Positions 17,914 to 26,323 of a DNA stretch of 64,000 nt are shown one piece after another; the stretch's first letter is position 1, and every line of letters starts with the position of its first letter. Source of the stretch: an uncultured Latescibacterota bacterium (GTDB taxonomy: Bacteria > Latescibacterota > UBA2968); the NCBI GenBank assembly GCA_958295785.1, contig OY282377.1:2556394-2620393 (forward strand). The letters run 5' to 3'. A program made the translations under genes and the position numbers. The notes beneath the pieces are model-generated. The model made no database searches and was not told the origin of the DNA. It saw only the letters and a list, made by a program, of their open reading frames with translations.

Positions 17914-18212
17914 TGCGTGGGATCCTGAGAAATGTGAAAAAGTGTACCAGAGCCAATGGTGTGAAGCAACCCGTTGACCTGCGTCATTAGCGGTTCAACA
18001 TCTACTCGCCGATTACTAGATGCTTGTAGCAGAATAATGGATATGCTTTGATCCATTGTTATGAATACGTCAAATTCGCGCAGTGCAAGGCTCAAAAGTT
18101 CTCCATTTTTTTTCCAGACCAACCGCATTCTTGTACGGTTAGGATGGTGTGTGTTAAGTCGAGAGATCTCTTCAGCCTCCGACTCCATGTTTTCATCGAA
18201 CAAGATACGCAT
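17910..18212 (-). pseudogene. DUF5615 PIN-like toxin, frame-damaged
   Basis: Reads MRILFDEN at the N-terminus and KKNGELLSLALREFDVFITMDQS further on, both typical of DUF5615 (PIN-like) proteins. Between about residues 12 and 34 the open frame gives unfamiliar sequence, while the +1 frame gives RRLKRSLDLTHTILTVQE followed by CGWSGKK, which is what the family normally has there. The two frames meet at an A8 run near 18105-18112. A stretch of about a dozen residues usually following the MDQ motif is also missing. I infer two compensating frameshifts plus a small deletion. The open frame nevertheless reaches the pyrE start. Confidence 0.65.
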
Positions 18213-18227
18213 ACCCAACTTCTTTCT

Positions 18228-18355
18228 CAAGTTGTATTAAAATTATCGGGTCCTGCCTCCTGTCCCCCGTTATTCACGCCGCTCATTGTAGGCTACGCCC
18301 GTGCCTGTGAGGAAGGGGGAGGGGCCATATTTCGTTTTAAGACAGCTTCTCAGAA
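18228..18355. mobile_element. MITE-like element, copy 1
   Basis: Left end AAGTTGTATTAAAATTATCG and right end CGTTTTAAGACAGCTT form imperfect terminal inverted repeats and match the ends of a second copy at 21822-21990. The interior holds CATTGTAGGCTACGCC and a GAAGGGGGAGGGGCC purine tract. It lies between the antitoxin and toxin genes and supplies the 3' end of the antitoxin coding region. Confidence 0.65.
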
Positions 18356-18551
18356 GAGATTCTTGGGCGAGTGCTAAAAATACGCACGCTTGCTCGCGGC
18401 TTACTGAGGGAAATCCATCTAAGAAATCTTCGAGACTATCGCCTGCCTTTAGACGATCTATCAGGGATTGTAAGGGTACGCGAGTCCCCTTAAAGACGGG
18501 TGTGCCGCCGAGGAGCTCTTTGTCACAAGTGATAATTTGATCGGGTTTCAT
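18270..18551 (-). CDS. DUF433 antitoxin with altered C-terminus
   Basis: 93 residues. The first 70 or so, CDKELLGGTPVFKGTRVPLQ onward through SLEDFLDGFPSVSREQACVFL, are a classic DUF433 (VapB-like helix-turn-helix) antitoxin, normally paired with DUF5615 toxins. The final part, from LKTKYGPSPF to the stop, is encoded by the MITE-like element and does not look like the family, so the original end was lost. The two genes are normally adjacent or overlapping; here the element pushes the toxin 58 bases away. Confidence 0.82.
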   Translation of the reverse strand: MKPDQIITCDKELLGGTPVFKGTRVPLQSLIDRLKAGDSLEDFLDGFPSVSREQACVFLALAQESLLRSCLKTKYGPSPFLTGTGVAYNERRE

Positions 18552-18554
18552 TTT

Positions 18555-18617
18555 CTACTCGAACAAGAAAAGTTCAAGTCGTTGCTCAATGAGGGATAGG
18601 TCTTCGTTTGGAGGCAT
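18555..18617 (-). CDS. Possible 20-codon leader peptide or gene remnant
   Basis: A short frame MPPNEDLSLIEQRLELFLFE ends four bases before the DUF433 start. The same frame stays open upstream to the end of the substrate-binding protein gene. It may be a leader, or the tail of a decayed gene; there is no other support. Confidence 0.2.
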   Translation of the reverse strand: MPPNEDLSLIEQRLELFLFE

Positions 18618-18657
18618 AGAGACGTTGGCCTTGGGGTTATGGCGATAATTGAAAACA

Positions 18658-20169
18658 CTACGGATCGATCAATTTATGGAACACAGCCTCGCCATCGACG
18701 ATGCGGTTGATAACCGCGCTCTTGACCGTGTGTCGGTTTTCATCGTAGCCCGAGACAATTGTCGCGCCGCTGTAGTTTTGGGTCGCCGCGATTTGGTCGC
18801 GAATCGCCTCGGGCGTTAAGTCCTCTGCGCGCCGCATCGCCCGAACCACCAAGCGCAGGGCATCGTATCCCAGCGCGCCGCCGCCATCGGGCGCGATGCC
18901 ATACCGAGCCGTGTACGCGTCGATGAATTGATGGGCGTCTGCACTCAAAGTGCCCGGCGCGGCATTGGACGAGAAAAGACTGGAAAAAAAACTGCCTTCG
19001 AGGATCGCGCCACTCGTGGCAATCAACTGCGAGTTGTCCCAGCTATCGCCGCCGAGGAAGGTCGCCGTGATGCCAATGTCTCGTTTGGCCTGTTGGACTA
19101 CCAGGGGAATCTCGCCGATGAAGCCCGGCAAAAAGACCACATCTGGCGCAGCCTGGGCAATGGCGGTCAATTGCGCGGTGAAATCCGTATCCCCGGCCAT
19201 GTAAAATTGATGCGCCGCAACCTGTCCCCCAAGTTCGCCAAAGTTGTCGGCGAAAATTTGCGACAAGCCCTCGGAATAAACATCGCCTTTGTGGGTGAGG
19301 ATGGCAGCGGTATTCGCGCTCAATGTTTGAACGGCAAACTCGGCCATCACCTCGCCCTGAAAATCATCGGTCGCAGACGCCATAAACACAAAATCGCCCG
19401 CCGCCGTGACGCTTGGATTGGTCGCAGAGGTGGTCATCATCGGTATCCTGTGGCGTTGTGCAATTTCCGCGGCGATCACCGCATGGCGCGAGCGGTTGGG
19501 GCCGACAATCGCCGCGACTTTTTCGCCGGCAATCAGTTTCTCGGTCAATGCTGCGACATAGTCGGTATCGCTCGCGTTATTTTTAACGAGGGTTTGTATG
19601 GGGATGCCCCCATCAACGAGTTCTATCCGCGCACCCCGCACGCCGCCTTCTGCGTTGAGTTGCATCGCCGCCAATGTCGCGCCCTGGATGCTGCTGATTC
19701 GATTTGGCGTGGTATAGATGAAGCCGATTTTAATGGTCAACGGGGATGATCCCATCACGCGCGCCTTCCCGCCGATAGGCAAATTGAGCAACACCTCATT
19801 GCCCGCATTGATCGGGATGCTCGACCACGATCCAATGTCGCGCCCGTCTTGCAAGGCGCGTGCGAGATAATAGCCCGTCACACCGCCAGACGCGATCTCC
19901 ACCCGCGCCCGACCTTCCTCATCGGTCATGCCAAACCACTGATACGCTGCGACCCGTCCCGCGATGGAACGCGAAAATTCCACCCTTGCACCGCTCACGG
20001 GCGCGTCATCCTGTCGCAAAGTCGCCACCACCACCGCCCGCGGCGCGGCTTGTGCAATCGCTTTGCTCAAAGGTTGCCCGACCTGTTGCTCGCCTGACTG
20101 CATCACGCGCTCGCCGCCACAGCCCCACATCATCGCAAACACCAGCACCATCGTACAACGCCTCGACAT
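18658..20169 (-). CDS. Branched-chain amino-acid-type ABC substrate-binding lipoprotein, copy 1
   Basis: About 503 residues from the ATG at 20169, which has a strong AAAGGAGG ribosome-binding site. The signal peptide ends in MMWGC, a lipobox. Residues 35-130 form a small beta-rich domain (SGARVEFSRSIAGRVAAYQW, then FGMTDEEGRARVEI) like carboxypeptidase-regulatory or Ig-like modules; the rest is a periplasmic binding fold of the Leu/Ile/Val (Peripla_BP_6) type with IVGPNRSRHA, TTSATNPSVT and GYDALRLV. The ligand is unknown. No permease or ATPase gene is near, so it may serve a transporter elsewhere or act as a sensor. It is a tandem paralogue of the next gene. Confidence 0.9.
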   Translation of the reverse strand: MSRRCTMVLVFAMMWGCGGERVMQSGEQQVGQPLSKAIAQAAPRAVVVATLRQDDAPVSGARVEFSRSIAGRVAAYQWFGMTDEEGRARVEIASGGVTGYYLARALQDGRDIGSWSSIPINAGNEVLLNLPIGGKARVMGSSPLTIKIGFIYTTPNRISSIQGATLAAMQLNAEGGVRGARIELVDGGIPIQTLVKNNASDTDYVAALTEKLIAGEKVAAIVGPNRSRHAVIAAEIAQRHRIPMMTTSATNPSVTAAGDFVFMASATDDFQGEVMAEFAVQTLSANTAAILTHKGDVYSEGLSQIFADNFGELGGQVAAHQFYMAGDTDFTAQLTAIAQAAPDVVFLPGFIGEIPLVVQQAKRDIGITATFLGGDSWDNSQLIATSGAILEGSFFSSLFSSNAAPGTLSADAHQFIDAYTARYGIAPDGGGALGYDALRLVVRAMRRAEDLTPEAIRDQIAATQNYSGATIVSGYDENRHTVKSAVINRIVDGEAVFHKLIDP

Positions 20170-20319
20170 CACGTCCTCCTTTGGAAGGATAAATCAACTC
20201 CGACCAACCCGGCCACCAAGCGACCAACCCCCGCCCACCACCAGCCCCAAAACCCGACTCACTTCGCATCCGTCGATTCGCTGATTCGCACATGCGTTTG
20301 GGCGGGTATTCCGAAAAAT

Positions 20320-21804
20320 TTACGGCGTGATCAACTGATAGAACGCGACCTTGCCATCGACAATGCGGTTGATAACCGCGCTCTTGGTCGGGTGGCGGTT
20401 TTCGTCGTAGCGAGCGATCATCGTCGCGCCGCTGTAGTTTTGGGTCGCCGCGATTTGATCGCGGATCGCCTCGGGCGTCAAGTCCTCTGCGCGACACATC
20501 GCCTGAGCCACCAAGCGCAGGGCGTCGTATCCCATCGCAGCACCCCCAGGGGCCGTGACGCCAAACGCCGAGGTATAGGCGGCGATGAATTGATGGGCTT
20601 CTTCACTCAAATCGCCCGGGCCCACCTGAGATGAAAAGTGACCGCTAAAAAAACTCCCTTCGAGCGTTGGTCCATTCATAGAAAGCAACATCGCGTTGTC
20701 CCAACTATCGCCGCCGAGAAAGGTCGCCATGAGGCCGATGTCTCGTTCGGCTTGCCCAACGATGAGCGGTATCTCGGGAAAGAAGCCCGACAAAAAGACC
20801 ACCTCCGGCGCGGCTCGGGCAAGGGCAGTCAATTGCGCGGTGAAGGTGGTATCCGCATCCATGTAAAATTCCCGCGCCACGAGCGCGCCGCCAGAGGCAT
20901 TAAAGTTGTCGGCGAAAGTTCGCGCCAATCCCTCTGAATAGATCGCGCCTTCTTGGGCGATGATCGCCGCGGATTCCGCCCCCAACTCTCGGGCCGCAAA
21001 CTGCGCCATCACCCTGCCCTGAAAGTCGTCTGTAAAAGCCGCCATAAACACAAAGTCGCCCGCAGCGGTCACGCTCGGGTTGGTCGCGGTGGTGGTCATC
21101 ATCGGAATGCCATGGCCTTGCGCGACCGCCGCGACCGCCACCGCATGCGCCGAGCGGTTGGGGCCGACGAGTGCCATGACCTCCGCTTGGGCGATCAATT
21201 CTTCTGCGGCCTCTGCGGCGTATTCGGGGGTTGTCAGGCCGCCTCGAGGGATAATCTCAATGGGCGTACCGCGCACGCCGCCCGCTTCGTTCATTTGCAT
21301 CGCGGCCAATTCCGCACCTCTCAACGTGTTGCTTCGGGAGAGCGCGGTATAGAGAACGCCGATTTTAATGATCAGGGGGGACGACCGCGTCACGCGCGCC
21401 TTCCCGCCGATAGGCAAATCGAGACGCGCCTCGTACCCGCGGTTGATCGGGATGCTCGACCAGGTGCCGATCTCGCGGCTGTCCAGCGATGCGCGTGCGA
21501 GATAATAACCCGTCACATCGCCCGACGCGATCTCCACCCGCGCCCGACCTTCCCCATCGGTCATGCCAAACCACTGATACGCTGCGACCCGCCCCGCGAT
21601 GGAACGCGAAAATTCCACCCTTGCACCGGTCACAGGCCGATCATCTCGCCGCACGGTCGCCACCACCACCGCCCGCGGCGCGGCTTGTGCAATCGCTTTG
21701 CTCAAAGGCTGCCCGACCTGTTGCTCGTCTGACTGCATCACGCGCTCGCCGCCACAGCCCCACACCATCGCAAGCACCAGCACCATCATACAACGCCTCG
21801 ACAT
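20320..21804 (-). CDS. Branched-chain amino-acid-type ABC substrate-binding lipoprotein, copy 2
   Basis: About 494 residues. The ATG at 21804 has the same AAAGGAGG ribosome-binding site as copy 1; the open frame upstream is MITE-like repeat DNA and is excluded. Lipobox MVWGC, then the same N-terminal beta-rich module and the Peripla_BP_6 fold. The signal and first 80 residues are almost identical to copy 1, while the ligand-binding part has diverged (different cleft residues around NPRGGLTTPE and the TTATNPSVT segment), suggesting the two proteins bind different ligands. Confidence 0.9.
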   Translation of the reverse strand: MSRRCMMVLVLAMVWGCGGERVMQSDEQQVGQPLSKAIAQAAPRAVVVATVRRDDRPVTGARVEFSRSIAGRVAAYQWFGMTDGEGRARVEIASGDVTGYYLARASLDSREIGTWSSIPINRGYEARLDLPIGGKARVTRSSPLIIKIGVLYTALSRSNTLRGAELAAMQMNEAGGVRGTPIEIIPRGGLTTPEYAAEAAEELIAQAEVMALVGPNRSAHAVAVAAVAQGHGIPMMTTTATNPSVTAAGDFVFMAAFTDDFQGRVMAQFAARELGAESAAIIAQEGAIYSEGLARTFADNFNASGGALVAREFYMDADTTFTAQLTALARAAPEVVFLSGFFPEIPLIVGQAERDIGLMATFLGGDSWDNAMLLSMNGPTLEGSFFSGHFSSQVGPGDLSEEAHQFIAAYTSAFGVTAPGGAAMGYDALRLVAQAMCRAEDLTPEAIRDQIAATQNYSGATMIARYDENRHPTKSAVINRIVDGKVAFYQLITP

Positions 21805-21821
21805 CACAACCTCCTTTGGAA

Positions 21822-21990
21822 GCTGTCTGAAAATTATCGGGTCGTTGTAGGGTATGGCCATGCCTGCGGCGTAGCCATACCCTACAAGGAAGGGGGGAAT
21901 CGAGCCCTCCCGACAAGAAAAGGTGGCAGAACATCTCCCCTCCCCGTTGCGAGGAGGGGCCGGAGGAGGGGTCATCTTTCGTTTTAAGAT
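21822..21990. mobile_element. MITE-like element, copy 2
   Basis: Begins AAGCTGTCTGAAAATTATCG and ends CGTTTTAAGATGGCCCC, matching copy 1 at 18228-18355. The interior has a perfect 14-bp inverted repeat, TTGTAGGGTATGGC with its complement GCCATACCCTACAA, around a 15-base loop, then purine/pyrimidine tracts. It lies just upstream of the second substrate-binding protein gene and may carry or disturb its promoter. Confidence 0.7.
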
Positions 21991-22065
21991 GGCCCCTGAC
22001 AAATCCTTTCAGAGTCAGCCTGCGAGGGCTTGTGTCGTTAGTGACGCTTTCTCATGACCAGCCGG

Positions 22066-22834
22066 TTAGGGAACCGCGTCAATCCGATAATCGTTGCCCA
22101 CCCGAGTCCCCCTAAAGCCGTTCAAATTGAAACGACCAGTGCAAACCGTGCCACTGCCGAAGGGGGTATAAACGAAGCACCCACTGCCGATATTTCTAAA
22201 CTCTCCACCGCTGATCCTACAACTCTGGTTGGGACGTACGACCATCCCCACACTGCAAGCACCGAGACTACCCGTTGGTGGTGGTGGCGGAGTACTACTG
22301 CTCACCGTGACGCGCATGCCGGTTGAGCAGTTGTTATTGGCATTGCTCTCGCCGCTAACGCTTGCCACACACGCGCCGTAGTAATACGTGCCAGAACTCG
22401 ATGGGGCAGTCAGGCTGATCGACTCAGCACTCGTGCCAGAAGCCGACAGCCCGCTGACCGAATCCGTGCCGACTTGCGTATCGCTCGTGGAGATCGACGA
22501 ATTTGACGAGCGGTAATAGCGCAGGGTCGTCGAGGCCGACCGTCCCGCACCCGAGTTGCGAACCGTGGCACGCAGGGTGAAGGATTGCCCGGTTGTCAGC
22601 GTGTTATCGCTGACCGAAGGCGATTGAACAATCAGATCGGGACGACTACTGCCACCACCGCCACCACCGCTCACAAAACGCGCATGAAGGGTATAGCTTC
22701 CAGTTACTCCTGAATGAAGCCCTTTGACTTCAACATAATACGTGCCCGCACTCACGGCGCGGGCGATGCTGAAATTAGTGCCATCCCCATCATCGTCATC
22801 ATTTTCCAAAGCGGAACCGGAACTGTTTTGTAGC
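22066..22834 (-). pseudogene. Detached C-terminal module of LRR protein 1 (after frameshift)
   Basis: This frame continues LRR protein 1 after a one-base shift near 22831-22840. In this frame LQNSSGSALENDDDDGDGTN resumes the pre-peptidase C-terminal (PPC) domain, followed by a Gly/Ser linker, a CARDB domain beginning RPDLIVQSPSVSDNTLTTGQ, a Pro-rich linker, and a terminal Cys-containing domain with ACSVGMVVRPNQSCRISGGE and GSGCFVYTPFGSGTVCTG. About 247 codons if started at the internal ATG at 22809. It has no signal peptide of its own and is almost certainly not an independent gene. Confidence 0.75.
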
Positions 22835-25673
22835 GTCCATAAGTATCGATGTTGCCTGTGGTGTAAACCGTCAGGGTACCAGAAGTGCTGACTTGCACCC
22901 TGAAGTAATCAACATCGCCACCGGTTTCTATCTGTCCTGAACGTGAGCCGACTAAAGAAAGACTGGTCGCGCCAGATCGGGTATTGCTGTGGTCATCGCC
23001 ACCACCGCCGCTGACAGCACCACCGATCACTGTAACCCCTCTGGCCTGAAGGGCTGGAATATGCGTATTGATCGATGTGGCACTCAGAGGGTTGTTGGAA
23101 AGATACAGCCTTTCCAGACTGGTCAATCCCGATAGTGCAGATATATTCGAGATGCTATTGTCGGAAAGATACAGCGTTTCCAGACTGGTCAATCCCGATA
23201 GTGCAGATATATCTGAAATTTGGTTGTTGTAAAGCCATAACCTTGTCAGACTGGTCAATCCGGATAGCGCAGATATATCCGAGATGCTGTTGTTGTGAAG
23301 ATACAGCCTTTCCAGACTGGTCAATCCGGATAGCACAGATATATCCGAGATGCTGTTGTTGCGAAGATACAGCCTTTCCAGACTGGTCAATCCGGATAGT
23401 GCAGATATATTCGAGATGCTATTGTCGGAAAGATGCAGCGTTTCCAGACTGGTCAATCCCGATAGTGCAGATATATCTGAAATTTGGTTGTTGTAAAGCC
23501 ATAACCTTGTCAGACTGGTCAATCCGGATAGCGCAGATATATCCGAGATGCTGTTGTTGTGAAGATACAGCCTTTCCAGACGGGTCAATCCGGATAGCGC
23601 AGATATATTCGAGATGCTATTGTCGGAAAGCCACAGCGTTTCCAGACGGGTCAATCCGGATAGTGCAGATATATTCGAGATGCTGTTGTTGTGAAGATAC
23701 AGCCTTTCCAGACTGGTCAATCCGGATAGCGCAGATATATCCGAGATGCTGTTGCGGGAAAGAGACAGCCATTCCAGACTGGTCAATCCGGATAGCGCAG
23801 ATATATTCGAGATGCTATTGTCGGAAAGATACAGCCATTCCAGACGGGTCAATCCGGATAGCGCAGATATATCCGAGATGCTGGTGTGGGAAAGCCGCAA
23901 CGTTTCCAGACGGGTCAATCCGGATAGCACAGATATATCCGAGATGCTGGTGGAGGAAAGATACAGCCATTCCAGACGGGTCAATCCGGATAGCACAGAT
24001 ATATCCGAGATGCTGGTGGAGGAAAGCCGCAGCGTTTCCAGACGGGTCAATCCGGATAGCACAGATATATCCGAGATGCTGGTGTTGTGAAGAGACAGCG
24101 TTTCCAGACTGGTCAATCCGGATAGCACAGATATATCCGAGATGCTGTTGGACCAAAGATACAGCGTTTCCAGACGGGTCAATCCGGATAGCGCAGATAT
24201 ATCCGAGATGCTGTTGTTGCGAAGCCACAGCGTTTCCAGACTGGTCAATCCCGATAGTGCAGATATATTCGAGATGCTGTTGTTGTCAAGATCCAGCAGT
24301 TTCAGACTGGTCAATCCGGATAGCGCAGATATATCCGAGATGCTGTTGTTGCGAAGATACAGCCTTTCCAGACGGGTCAATCCCGATAGTGCAGATATAT
24401 TCGAGATGCTGTTGAAGGAAAGAGACAGCGTTTCCAGACTGGTCAATCCCGATAGTGCAGATATATCCGAGATGCTGTTGTCGGAAAGAGACAGCCAGTC
24501 CAGACGGGTCAATCCGGATAGCACAGATATATTCGAGATGCTGTTGTCGGAAAGATCCAGATATGTTAGGCTGGTTGCGAATTCAAGCCCGGTCAAATCG
24601 CTAATGCCTAAAGAGTCCGCATCAAAGCTGATCAAGGTCGCCATCTCCGATCTGGTGATCGGCGCGCCGGGTGCCTTGCCCAAACTGTCCGCAATCACAG
24701 CGCGCAGGTTGGCGTCTGAAATGTCAACGGTTATATTTCCGCCGCCAGGAGGCGATCCTAACCCGCCATAACTGCCGGCAAAACTGAGAAAATCCTGAAA
24801 GTCTATCGCGCCATCGCCATTCAAATCATACCTAACTTGGTATTTGCCATCCCCGCGGCTTGACCCATACTGCCCTGCAAACGCCAAAAAGTCGGAAAAG
24901 CCAACTGTGCCATCACCATCAAAATCCGGCGTCCGGGCAGTCGTCGCATTAAACTCGATTCGGTTTGTCGTGGTGAGCATGTCGCTCGATGACGAACTTT
25001 CAGAAAGCGTCACCGACGCAATGCCAATGGAAAATTCCCTGCCCGTGACATCGGTCGCTGTGGTGAACTCTGCCCGTGTTAGAAAACCCGATGATGGCAA
25101 TGTAACCGGCGAAGTCGCCGCGAAGTCTGTGCCCGTTGAAGCTAGAAGTGGCAAGGCAAATGCGCTGTTCTCGGCTATGTCATAGGTCAGCAGAGTCGCA
25201 TCAAAGTCAAAGCGGATTTGCATGCCGACCAAAGAGGTGGTCACGCCGGTTGCGAAAACTTCAATGGCAATTTTGGTGCCCTGTCCAGACACGGTGCCCG
25301 AAGTCACGCCATCATTTCGCCGATTGCCCGACCCGCCATTGGGAATCAGATCCAGCGACAGACGCGCATTGGCATTGGGGCCTGCGGCAACTTTTGCGCG
25401 CTGTGCCATGTCATCCGAACGCCAGGCTTCTGCCTCGTCCTCGGCGATCCGTTCAAGCATCTGCCGCGCTTTTTCCTCGTCCTCGGCGAGCAGGGCGTGC
25501 AAACGCGCATCGTGCGCCTCGGCGATTTTCGCACGCAGGTCAGAACTCGGGGAAGATTCCCCAGGGGTCGCGCCCGCATTGGCATCGGGTTCAGCAGCGG
25601 CCTGCCTGCCCACAAAGACCAGCACGGTCAGTGCGGTCATCAACAAGCCCATTGCCACAATCCGTTTACGCAT
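22752..25673 (-). CDS. Secreted LRR protein 1 with cohesin/dockerin-like N-terminus (frameshifted end)
   Basis: 973 residues in this frame. Start at 25673 has AAAGGAGA at ideal spacing; the signal peptide MRKRIVAMGLLMTALTVLVF ends near GRQAAAE. Order: Ala/Glu-rich helical segment (30-95), cohesin-like beta domain (100-235), two dockerin-like EF-hands, DFDGDGTVGFSDFLAFAGQ and DLNGDGAIDFQDFLSFAGS (about 245-305), 23 internalin-type LRRs of 22 residues (about 350-865), then the start of a PPC domain. The last 25 residues are frameshift product. It probably sits outside the cell as a binding or adhesion protein. Neighbour to a close paralogue; both share leader and signal sequences, showing a tandem duplication. 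Confidence 0.85.
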   Translation of the reverse strand: MRKRIVAMGLLMTALTVLVFVGRQAAAEPDANAGATPGESSPSSDLRAKIAEAHDARLHALLAEDEEKARQMLERIAEDEAEAWRSDDMAQRAKVAAGPNANARLSLDLIPNGGSGNRRNDGVTSGTVSGQGTKIAIEVFATGVTTSLVGMQIRFDFDATLLTYDIAENSAFALPLLASTGTDFAATSPVTLPSSGFLTRAEFTTATDVTGREFSIGIASVTLSESSSSSDMLTTTNRIEFNATTARTPDFDGDGTVGFSDFLAFAGQYGSSRGDGKYQVRYDLNGDGAIDFQDFLSFAGSYGGLGSPPGGGNITVDISDANLRAVIADSLGKAPGAPITRSEMATLISFDADSLGISDLTGLEFATSLTYLDLSDNSISNISVLSGLTRLDWLSLSDNSISDISALSGLTSLETLSLSFNSISNISALSGLTRLERLYLRNNSISDISALSGLTSLKLLDLDNNSISNISALSGLTSLETLWLRNNSISDISALSGLTRLETLYLWSNSISDISVLSGLTSLETLSLHNTSISDISVLSGLTRLETLRLSSTSISDISVLSGLTRLEWLYLSSTSISDISVLSGLTRLETLRLSHTSISDISALSGLTRLEWLYLSDNSISNISALSGLTSLEWLSLSRNSISDISALSGLTSLERLYLHNNSISNISALSGLTRLETLWLSDNSISNISALSGLTRLERLYLHNNSISDISALSGLTSLTRLWLYNNQISDISALSGLTSLETLHLSDNSISNISALSGLTSLERLYLRNNSISDISVLSGLTSLERLYLHNNSISDISALSGLTSLTRLWLYNNQISDISALSGLTSLETLYLSDNSISNISALSGLTSLERLYLSNNPLSATSINTHIPALQARGVTVIGGAVSGGGGDDHSNTRSGATSLSLVGSRSGQIETGGDVDYFRVQVSTSGTLTVYTTGNIDTYGRYKTVPVPLWKMMTMMGMALISASPAP
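23085..24590. repeat. 66-bp tandem repeat array encoding LRRs (22 units plus one variant)
   Basis: A 66-bp unit recurs 22 times; each encodes ISDISALSGLTSLExLxLxxN. The part reading TCAATCCGGATAGCGCAG and ATATATCCGAGATGCTG is almost unchanged between units, including third codon positions, whereas the short piece just before each TTCCAGAC word varies. No spacers, so not a CRISPR. Confidence 0.97.
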
Positions 25674-25756
25674 AGCTATCTCCTTTGCGTTGGGGATACA
25701 GGGGGCCATCTCACGAGTAGATGGCGGTCTTGACGAGAGGCAATATATAACCTGCG

Positions 25757-25807
25757 GAAAAAAACAAAACAAAAAAAACCGAATGTCACAATACAGTGAC
25801 ACTCGGT
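25757..25807 (-). terminator. Terminator-like hairpin with T tract ahead of LRR gene 1
   Basis: On the minus strand ACCGAGTGTCAC, loop, GTGACATTCGGT form a 12-bp stem with one mismatch, followed by a long T-rich tract ending about 85 bases before the LRR1 start. It could end transcription from LRR gene 2, or act as an attenuator in the LRR1 leader. An identical structure precedes LRR gene 2. Confidence 0.75.
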
Positions 25808-25930
25808 TGATTTTCTGATAGACCGATCAAATGCCACAGGCGGCCTGTTTGAAAATTCCGGTGAAAAAATCGCCCATCCCAATGTGGCGCGATCTGCTCA
25901 AAACGCCGCTCGCATTTCCATACCAGCCGG

Positions 25931-26323
25931 TTAGGGAACCGCGTCAATCCGATAATCGTTGCCCACCCGAGTCCCCCTAAAGCCGTTCAAATTGAAACCA
26001 CCAGTGCAAAACGTGCCACTGCCGAAGGGGGTATAAACGAAGCACCCACTGCCGATATTTCTAAACTCTCCACCGCTGATCCTACAACTCTGGTTGGGAC
26101 GCACGACCATCCCCACACTGCAAGCACCGAGACTACCCGTTGGTGGTGGTGGCGGAGTACTACCGCTCACCGTGACGCGCACACCGGTTGAGCAGTTGTT
26201 ATTGGAATTGCTCTCGCCGCTAACGCTTGCCACACACGCGCCGTAGTAATACGTGCCAGAACTCGATGGGGCAGTCAGGCTGATCGACTCAGAACTGGTC
26301 GCCGAAGCCGAAAGCCCGCTCAC
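25931..26323 (-). pseudogene. Detached C-terminal part of LRR protein 2 (after amber codon)
   Basis: Continues LRR protein 2 in the same frame after the TAG at 26324-26326. It holds the last part of the CARDB domain and the Cys-containing terminal domain (ACSVGMVVRPNQSCRISGGE), almost identical to the tail of protein 1. At the stop position protein 1 has TCG (Ser), so this is a TCG-to-TAG change. Without readthrough it would need a GTG restart with no ribosome-binding site. Confidence 0.75.

Noticed and set aside
23085-24590. CRISPR array
   Set aside because: The 66-bp units are contiguous, without unique spacers, and code for LRRs; the 40-bp units at 5201 are also spacerless and no cas gene is present.
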